From Candidatus Melainabacteria bacterium (GTDB lineage Bacteria; Cyanobacteriota; Vampirovibrionia; Vampirovibrionales; JAJTHC01): a DNA stretch of 10,432 nucleotides. The notes below the pieces were generated by a model. It was given only the letters and a program-made list of their open reading frames with translations, did no database searches and was not told where the DNA came from. Shown here in pieces: positions 5,877-10,432 of the stretch (position 1 is its first letter; each line of letters opens with the position of its first letter). Where the stretch lies: assembly GCA_026389055.1 (NCBI GenBank), contig JAPLIO010000167.1, positions 1,502 through 11,933 of the forward strand, written 5' to 3'. The translations under genes and the position numbers were made by a program.

Positions 5877-6758
5877 TTACTGGAAGAATTGGATAATCTT
5901 GCTTAGCAAGCCATCCCCCTGCCCACGGCTCATTACCCCTTGTCCAGAAGCCATTACCTGCAAGTTTGCTACTTTGCTAGAATCTATCTGGTTTTGGGAA
6001 TCCAAGAAGTAAGGGTTGATAATACCCGTTACATAAGTATCTGTCCGTTCTTTTGCCATTAGGTTGGCTTTTCTACCTTGCACTACCAAGTTGCCATTGG
6101 GTAATACTTGCACTACTTGGCAACTAATCATATCCGTAAATTCAGAACTTTGGTTGAGGTTGGCTTGCGATTGTAAGTTGTTGTTGGTGGTAACGCTCGG
6201 CAGTGTTGGAATTCTTGCATATTTAGATAATCCACCCAAGCCCGCTGTGTCCAAGGCATCGCCAATAGCGGAATTAATAGCCTGAGGCCCATCCGTTCCG
6301 TTAGATTGCGTCTTCTTTACTTGCACTTGGCTAACCGTTTGCCGACGCGTTTTTTCTTTAATCATAATCGTTACAATATCACCCACTTGGGCTGGTTTAG
6401 GCGGGCTGTAAAGCGGACGTGGGGTGCTAAGAGCGGGGGCAGCCAAGCCAATAGCCAATGGTTTAAAGAGGGATTCTGCTTGGCTGGGTTGGTTGACCCA
6501 AGCAACGCTTACTAATAATAAAATAATACTGAGAGATAGGCTAACAAATAAGAAGCATCGGTTTAGGGTAGCCCCTAAGTTCAAAGGCAACCGCATAAAG
6601 GTAGACCCATAAATGGAGCGTATCATGGCTTTAACCGCCGCGTTGGAAGTAATAGGTGGAGGGGTTGGTCTGTTTTTGGGGCGTGCAGGGCGTGTAATAC
6701 CAATGTGCAACGGTTTTACAGGGGCTTTAGGGGAAGGGTTTAGGCTCATCATCATCAT
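5877..6758 (-). CDS. flgH: Flagellar L-ring protein FlgH, with long N-terminal extension
   Basis: Outer-membrane ring subunit around the rod. Conserved FlgH segments are VGDIVTIMIKEK (125-136), VLPNGNLVVQGRK (218-230) and the terminal SSKVANLQVMASGQG followed by a Gly-rich stretch and SKIIQFF. The full frame is 293 aa, longer than the usual 220-240. A normal-looking signal peptide starts only at M55 (MRLPLNLGATLNRC, hydrophobic SLSIILLLVSVAWV, then SQA-ES near 92-96). There is no Cys after the hydrophobic core, so the lipobox of most FlgH proteins appears to be missing. The upstream part (1-54) is Pro/Arg/Lys-rich. The start at 6758 is favoured by four tandem ATGs behind a GAGA-rich leader shared with two sister genes; internal ATGs at 6626 and 6596 have no visible ribosome-binding site but give a more conventional protein. 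Confidence 0.92.
   Translation of the reverse strand: MMMMSLNPSPKAPVKPLHIGITRPARPKNRPTPPPITSNAAVKAMIRSIYGSTFMRLPLNLGATLNRCFLFVSLSLSIILLLVSVAWVNQPSQAESLFKPLAIGLAAPALSTPRPLYSPPKPAQVGDIVTIMIKEKTRRQTVSQVQVKKTQSNGTDGPQAINSAIGDALDTAGLGGLSKYARIPTLPSVTTNNNLQSQANLNQSSEFTDMISCQVVQVLPNGNLVVQGRKANLMAKERTDTYVTGIINPYFLDSQNQIDSSKVANLQVMASGQGVMSRGQGDGLLSKIIQFFQ
6747..6758 (-). promoter_or_regulatory. Four tandem ATG start codons of flgH
   Basis: The minus strand reads four ATGs followed by AGC after the leader GAGAAAGAGACACCGTATAC. The match in ATG run, following AGC codon and GAGA leader to flgK and the small gene argues that this, and not an internal ATG, is the used start of flgH. Confidence 0.8.
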
Positions 6759-7064
6759 GTATACGGTGTCTCTTTCTCTCTAGCGTTCTTTTCTTAATGT
6801 TCTGTCTCTTCTTTACTTATGCGTGTTGAGTGTTTGTTTACGATACCAGTTTTTTATACCGATTCACAGATTGAATGCCGTTAGATGGAGACTAGGCACC
6901 AGCAAGTTAAAAACCGCAGGAGTACCCAAATGTACTTTGAGGATTTTTAGCTTGCTGGTAACAACGTATACGCTGACGCCATTTAAACTGTGAATTGGTA
7001 TTAGGTCTCTGTGGTTTATCTCTCCTCTAACAGGATGACTTAATTCAAGGGGTGTTGCCTGCAT
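6759..7064. other. Gap between flgH and flgA, no gene
   Basis: 306 bp. 6759-6850 is the CT-rich (minus strand GA-rich) leader of flgH; 6854-7003 is a palindromic element; 7004-7064 adjoins the flgA stop and shows nothing recognisable. The one open frame (6864-7064, minus) is a translation of the element. No clear sigma-70, sigma-54 or sigma-28 promoter was found. Confidence 0.65.
6854..7003 (+). repeat. 150-bp palindromic element, copy A
   Basis: A MITE-like imperfect palindrome. The ends TTATACCGATTCACAGA (6854-6870) and ACTGTGAATTGGTATTA (6987-7003) are inverted repeats matching at 14 of 17 positions, and the similarity continues inward (TTGAATGCCGTTAG against the complement of the right arm). 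An inner hairpin pairs 6898-6925 with 6932-6959 (ACCAGCAAGTT...GAGTAC with GTACTTTG...AGCTTGCTGGT), about 21 of 28 positions. Core blocks are CTAGGCAC (6892), ACCGCAG (6913), TGAGGATT (6938) and TAACAACGTA (6959). No transposase is present. The plus strand assignment is only the arbitrary orientation of these blocks. Confidence 0.75.
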
Positions 7065-7937
7065 CTATAGGTGTACAACCACGGTTGATTTTTCGGTGAT
7101 GATGCCCCGATAAATTTTTTCGCCCGTATTGCTACTATTGCCCGCAAAATGATACCCACTAAACGCCGTGGTATTGCTATTGGTGCGATGTTGACACTTC
7201 ACCTGCACGCTTTGCCCAATTCGCCCAGATTCTAATGCCGTCCCTTGAAGCGTCATCTTCACAGGGGCATTTAGGCTTTGAATAATCAGCTGAACGGTAA
7301 CGGCTTCTTGGGCTTGTACGGCAGGGGGTTGGCTTAAGTGTTGCTGAAGGAGTATGGTTCCCACTGGCAATAGTTGTTTACTAAATGTTGTGCTAGCCCA
7401 GCTAGGCGATTGTTCAACGATTGCGAGTTTGGGTTTGGTGGTTAATGAAACCCACTGTGTTTCTAGCTTGAATTTGCCTTCTAAAGCCGTTCGAGGTTCG
7501 ACGGTTTGGGTAATAACGGCAACAGGTAAGCGTTGTTCCAATTCAACAGGAATCCCCACAATGGATTGAGCTTTGCCTGAAAATCTGCATTGTACTAGGG
7601 CGGTACCAGTTAGTTCAATTTTAGGGGTGCTGGTATAGCAAGCCGCAGTTGCAGGGAAAACCCCTAGGGGTAGTAAGCGGTTAGCGGGAATTTTCCAGCG
7701 GATGCGGGTGGTGGTTTTATCTAGTCCAACAAGGGTGGGGGCATTTTCGGTTAAGGCTTGCCAAATGGCGGCTTCCACCTTGGGTTTTAATGTTTCTAGC
7801 GTAGGTTGTGGTGATTGCGAAGAAGGGCTTAATGTTAAAGGGGTCGCCATCGCCGTAGATGCCAAGGTTGGCAGTGCTGTGGTAAGTAACAACAACACTG
7901 CCAATAGACACTTTTTTTGAATAAATTGAATGAACAT
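7065..7937 (-). CDS. flgA: Flagella basal body P-ring formation protein FlgA
   Basis: Periplasmic chaperone that assists FlgI assembly into the P ring. The 290-aa product begins with a clear Sec signal peptide (FIQKKCLLAVLLLLTTALP, cleavage near residues 27-32). The C-terminal SAF-type domain is recognisable at about 190-290: PVGTILLQQHLSQPP, then TLQGTALESGRIGQSVQVK (229-247) and KIYRGIITEKSTVVV (274-288). Between the last two segments, where FlgA proteins normally have a short turn, there is an Asn/Ser/Thr-rich insertion of about 25 residues (248-273). Residues 50-150 form a less conserved N-terminal region with several Cys (C100, C117). It starts 10 bp after flgG, and the gap to flgH is 306 bp carrying a palindromic repeat. 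The identification rests on the SAF features plus its place between flgG and flgH. Confidence 0.9.
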   Translation of the reverse strand: MFIQFIQKKCLLAVLLLLTTALPTLASTAMATPLTLSPSSQSPQPTLETLKPKVEAAIWQALTENAPTLVGLDKTTTRIRWKIPANRLLPLGVFPATAACYTSTPKIELTGTALVQCRFSGKAQSIVGIPVELEQRLPVAVITQTVEPRTALEGKFKLETQWVSLTTKPKLAIVEQSPSWASTTFSKQLLPVGTILLQQHLSQPPAVQAQEAVTVQLIIQSLNAPVKMTLQGTALESGRIGQSVQVKCQHRTNSNTTAFSGYHFAGNSSNTGEKIYRGIITEKSTVVVHL

Positions 7938-7947
7938 GGATTATAAC

Positions 7948-8739
7948 CTAACCAACAATACGGTTAACGGTTGTTAGCATTTGGTCGCCCGCCTTCATAA
8001 CGTTTGAATTAGCTTCAAAGGCTCGTTGGGCGGTAATTAGGTTAATCAATTCTTCTACAATCTGTACGTTGGAATTTTCCAAAAAGCCTTGCCCAATGGT
8101 GGTACGCCCAAATTCACCTTGCCCAGCGGTACCCACAATCGGGTCGCCAGAAGCGGGGGTTTTTAGGTAGAGGTTTTTACCCATGGCTTCCATACCGGAG
8201 GTGTTAGAAAACCGAGCGACTTGAATTTGCCCGAGTTCTTGAATATCCCCTTGCCCGTTTTTAACACTGACGGTGCCTGCGGGGTTAATTAAAATTTCAG
8301 CGGTATCTTGCGGAATGGTTAAGTTGGGAATCAGCGGATACCCGTCTGAAGTAACAATGGCTCCGTTGGCATCTCGTTTAAACGAACCATCTCGAGTGTA
8401 GGCGGTTTCCCCACTATCCAACTGCACTTGGAAGAAGCCTTCCCCTTGTACGGCAATATCTAGCGGGTTAGCGGTTTGCATAATAGGGCCTGTAATAAAA
8501 TCTCGTTGTGTAGCGGATACTTTCGCACCCAAGCCTACTTGTACGCCAATCGGGTCTCTGGTACCTTGTGTTCCCAATGAGCCTGCTGATGACAGGGTTT
8601 GGTTAATTAAATCTTGAAATTCTGCCCGACTTTTTTTATATCCTACCGTGTTAACGTTTGCCACGTTGTTGGCGATAACGTCCATGTGGAACTGTTGGGT
8701 AGTTGCCCCTGTTGCGGCGGTATATAAGGCTCTTAGCAT
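7948..8739 (-). CDS. flgG: Flagellar basal-body rod protein FlgG
   Basis: Major distal rod subunit, 263 aa, close to the family's usual size of about 260. The signature IANNVANVNTVGYK is at residues 22-35, the central segment PLDIAVQGEGFFQV is typical of FlgG, and the C-terminus (GFLENSNVQIVEELINLITAQRAFEAN in two stretches) is very close to the canonical FlgG tail. The leader AAAAGGGAAACCAACC before the ATG at 8739 gives a reasonable Shine-Dalgarno sequence. It precedes flgA by 10 bp, so the two are almost certainly cotranscribed. The 226 bp separating it from flgF hold a repeat element and no gene. Confidence 0.96.
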   Translation of the reverse strand: MLRALYTAATGATTQQFHMDVIANNVANVNTVGYKKSRAEFQDLINQTLSSAGSLGTQGTRDPIGVQVGLGAKVSATQRDFITGPIMQTANPLDIAVQGEGFFQVQLDSGETAYTRDGSFKRDANGAIVTSDGYPLIPNLTIPQDTAEILINPAGTVSVKNGQGDIQELGQIQVARFSNTSGMEAMGKNLYLKTPASGDPIVGTAGQGEFGRTTIGQGFLENSNVQIVEELINLITAQRAFEANSNVMKAGDQMLTTVNRIVG

Positions 8740-8779
8740 GGTTGGTTTCCCTTTTCTTGTTAGGTACTTTTGATAATAA

Positions 8780-8930
8780 CGCTCTGATGGGCATCCGCAG
8801 GGCGAGAAAACGTAGAGCGTTTTACGTTGTTACTGCGTTATTTTCTACCTTCGGTAGAATGATTGCAGAGCAATCAACGAATCCTCATGTATTTCTGTAT
8901 ACACTGCGGTTCTGCGTTACTCGTGCCTAG
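8780..8930 (-). repeat. Palindromic element, diverged copy B (opposite orientation)
   Basis: On the minus strand the same blocks occur in the same order as in copy A: CTAGGCAC (8930-8923), ACCGCAG (8910-8904), TGAGGATT (8887-8880), TAACAACGTA (8832-8823) followed by AAACGCT. The first three are spaced 20 and 23 nt apart against 21 and 25 in copy A; the last interval is 55 nt against 21. The extra DNA holds two perfect small hairpins, TTCTACC-TTC-GGTAGAA (8843-8859) and TGATTG-CAGAG-CAATCA (8860-8876). Boundaries are uncertain. It fills most of the 226-bp flgF-flgG gap. Confidence 0.65.
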
Positions 8931-8965
8931 AATCTGCACCACCAGCCCATTACTCTCAACAGCAC

Positions 8966-9727
8966 CTAGATTCTACCTACTTCGGTAACGGCTTTTTCTA
9001 GCGTTTGGCTTTGCGATGTAATACTTTTTTGTAACGATTCATACAACCGAAGCCCCATCATCGACTGCATCATTTCTGAAACTACGTTGGTGTTGGATTG
9101 TTCTAAGTACCCTTGAACTAGCTGGGCTCCTTGTCCGCCCGTTAGCGTTTCAGGTACTTCTTGGCTGGTAAACAGGGAATCGCCCAAGTTGGTGAAGGCT
9201 TGGGAATTTTTGAAGCGTACCCGCTTAATAATCCCTAAGCTTTCACCTGCATCGTTAGAAATACCGCCATCAGGGTAAATGGTTAAGTTGGCTGAACCAG
9301 AAGATAGCACAATAGGGTTATCTCCTTCACCCATTACGGTGTAGCCTTCGGTGGTTACAAGGGTTTTATTGGCATCAAGGGTTAGGGAACCCACCCGTGT
9401 GTAAGCTTTGGTACCATCGCCTAGTTGTACTTCTAGTAAGCCATCGCCTTCTAGGGCAACGTCTAGGTTGTTACCTGTTTGGCGTAACGTCCCTTGGTTA
9501 AATTGTACGGGCGTGCTGGAAACCTGAACGCCAGAGTTAATTTTCCCTACTTCGTTTGAATTTTCTGTCCCAAGGCGGTTTAGCAACATTTCAGGGAAGG
9601 CTTGGTATTGTACCCGACGGGTTTTAAAGCCAGTGGTTGAAACGTTTGCCAAGTTGTTAGCCAATGTATCTGTTGCCATTTGAACGGCATTCATACCAGC
9701 CGCTGCGGTGTACATACCACGAAGCAT
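8966..9727 (-). CDS. flgF: Flagellar basal-body rod protein FlgF (FlgF/FlhO type)
   Basis: Distal rod subunit, 253 aa, exported by the flagellar type III apparatus to the periplasm. The N-terminal rod-family signature LANNLANVSTTGFK is at residues 22-35 and the C-terminal helix that pairs with it starts near GYLEQSN and runs to the end; together they form the D0 coiled-coil region of rod/hook proteins. The middle contains the FlgE/F/G-like beta segment (LDVALEGDGLLEVQ). It lies directly upstream of flgG in the same direction, the usual FlgF position. It could be called a second FlgG-like rod protein, since the two are homologous; order and lower similarity to classic FlgG favour FlgF. The start at 9727 is preceded by AAAGAGAGAACCCCCT rather than a clear GGAGG. 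The stop codon adjoins a palindromic repeat in the gap to flgG. Confidence 0.88.
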   Translation of the reverse strand: MLRGMYTAAAGMNAVQMATDTLANNLANVSTTGFKTRRVQYQAFPEMLLNRLGTENSNEVGKINSGVQVSSTPVQFNQGTLRQTGNNLDVALEGDGLLEVQLGDGTKAYTRVGSLTLDANKTLVTTEGYTVMGEGDNPIVLSSGSANLTIYPDGGISNDAGESLGIIKRVRFKNSQAFTNLGDSLFTSQEVPETLTGGQGAQLVQGYLEQSNTNVVSEMMQSMMGLRLYESLQKSITSQSQTLEKAVTEVGRI

Positions 9728-9773
9728 AGGGGGTTCTCTCTTTGGTTTCTTCGATAGGAAAAATTTTTATTTT

Positions 9774-9797
9774 GTAGGGGCGTAATTTATTACGTCC
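9774..9797. repeat. Short hairpin between transglycosylase gene and flgF
   Basis: GTAGGGGCGTAATTTATTAC then GTCC: CGTAA (9781-9785) pairs with TTACG (9790-9794) across TTTA and the stem extends with GGG/TCC (one G-T wobble). It resembles a common dispersed repeat of the form GTAGGGGCG-TAAT...TTACGCCC. It starts 10 bp before the transglycosylase stop on the plus-strand map and could serve as a weak attenuator (inference). Confidence 0.5.
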
Positions 9798-9807
9798 GTC
9801 TCATTTT

Positions 9808-10432
9808 TTACAATCCGCCTTGTTCGGCTTGGAATTGGGCTTCAAAATTCAGGACTCGTTTAACGTAAGCTTGCGTTTCTTTATAGGGGGGAATGCCGTG
9901 GTATTTATCTACCGCACTAGGGCCGGCGTTATAGGCGGCTACGGCTAGAGCTTTATTGCCATCGTATTTCTTCAGTAGTTGGCTTAGATATTTGGTACCG
10001 CCTTCAATGTTTTGCTGGGCTTCTAAGGGGTTTTCAACGCCCAGTTCTTTGGCAGTGGCGGGCATTAGTTGCATTAAGCCTAACGCCCCGACGGAACTTT
10101 TCGCTTGCGTGTTATACCCGGATTCTGCTCGAATAACGGCTTCTACCAGTGAAGGGGCAATGGCATTGGCTTTGGAGACAGCATGAATGGTGGGTTTAAG
10201 AGCTTTACGTTTTTCTAGTAAAGAGGCGGGTAGGGTCGGTAATGTAGTGGGAAGGGGTGCCGAAGAAAACGGTACCACCGAAGCCCCTAGTACGCTACCA
10301 ATGCCACTGGTGTTAGAAGCCAGTGTGGCGTTTTGCGAGGGGATACTTTTTTTTAGTTCTGCCATTAGTGAAGCGAAGCTGGTAGCCCCTTTGTTTTCAT
10401 CTTCACCGATGCCTCCTTCTTCGTTAGTGGCT
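9808..10432 (-). CDS. Lytic transglycosylase (SLT, family 1), 5' partial at window edge
   Basis: Soluble-lytic-transglycosylase domain that would cleave the peptidoglycan glycan strand, probably to let the rod cross the wall. Numbering from the ATG at 10365, the catalytic Glu is E81 in RAESGYN, followed by GALGLMQLMP (93-102) and AAYNAGP (143-149), the usual SLT motif series. Residues 1-60 are Ser/Pro/Thr-rich and look like a linker. The ATG at 10365 has no visible ribosome-binding site, and the same frame stays open, with a plausible acidic sequence, through the 22 codons to the window edge, so the true start is probably outside and no signal peptide can be judged. It ends 80 bp before flgF. 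Because the FlgJ homologue at 3698-4243 lacks a hydrolase domain, this protein is the likely functional replacement (inference). Domain call is firm; flagellar dedication rests on context. Confidence 0.9.
   Translation of the reverse strand, partial: ATNEEGGIGEDENKGATSFASLMAELKKSIPSQNATLASNTSGIGSVLGASVVPFSSAPLPTTLPTLPASLLEKRKALKPTIHAVSKANAIAPSLVEAVIRAESGYNTQAKSSVGALGLMQLMPATAKELGVENPLEAQQNIEGGTKYLSQLLKKYDGNKALAVAAYNAGPSAVDKYHGIPPYKETQAYVKRVLNFEAQFQAEQGGL

Noticed and set aside
5716..6012. 98-aa plus-strand frame with HSERSRGIS
   Set aside because: Known type of spurious translation of a dispersed inverted repeat, running antisense into flgH.
6759..6853. Sigma-54 or sigma-28 promoter before flgH
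   Set aside because: No GG-N10-GC pair or TAAA-N15-GCCGATAA-like sequence with acceptable spacing was found.
6864..7064. 66-aa minus-strand open frame upstream of flgH
   Set aside because: Almost wholly a translation of palindromic element A; no ribosome-binding site and no protein features.
8703..8930. 75-aa plus-strand open frame across the flgF-flgG gap
   Set aside because: Overlaps the flgG start on the other strand and otherwise translates palindromic element B.

Overview
The window is a run of flagellar genes, all read from the minus strand, so transcription goes from high to low coordinates. In transcription order they are a lytic transglycosylase (5' end probably off the window), flgF, flgG, flgA, flgH, flgI, a FlgJ-type rod-binding gene, a small unrecognised gene in the slot where many bacteria carry flgM, flgN, flgK and flgL. 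P-ring (FlgI, FlgA) and L-ring (FlgH) genes mean a diderm envelope. The order F-G-A-H-I-J-(M)-N-K-L is unlike the enteric arrangement and recalls Desulfobacterota ('deltaproteobacteria') and other deep-branching diderms. The flgF type and the intergenic repeats made me also consider Vampirovibrionia (non-photosynthetic Cyanobacteria). No marker here settles the taxonomy.

Layout: 9808-10432 holds the transglycosylase. 8966-9727 and 7948-8739 hold the distal rod proteins FlgF and FlgG. 7065-7937 is the P-ring chaperone FlgA. 5877-6758 is the L-ring protein FlgH, 4248-5405 the P-ring protein FlgI, and 3698-4243 the rod-binding protein. 3260-3652 is a small Gln/Asn/Pro-rich protein. 2656-3225 is the FlgN chaperone, followed by its expected clients FlgK (1024-2565) and FlgL (99-1004). 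Read together this is the late rod, ring and hook-filament junction part of flagellar assembly. The murein hydrolase and the rod-cap-like domain, fused in enteric FlgJ, are separate genes here.

The coding part is conventional; the unusual content lies between and just before the genes. Three genes (flgH, the small gene, flgK) begin with four or five consecutive ATG codons followed by AGC, each behind a GAGA-rich leader. Two diverged copies of one palindromic element lie in opposite orientations in the flgF-flgG and flgA-flgH gaps. The 471-bp flgH-flgI gap is a nest of several different hairpin repeats, and other short repeats sit between flgN and flgK and between the transglycosylase and flgF. 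No RNA gene, CRISPR array, transposase or defence system was seen. I found no new multi-gene system; the best leads are the tandem-ATG starts, the palindromic element family and the small gene in the flgM position.
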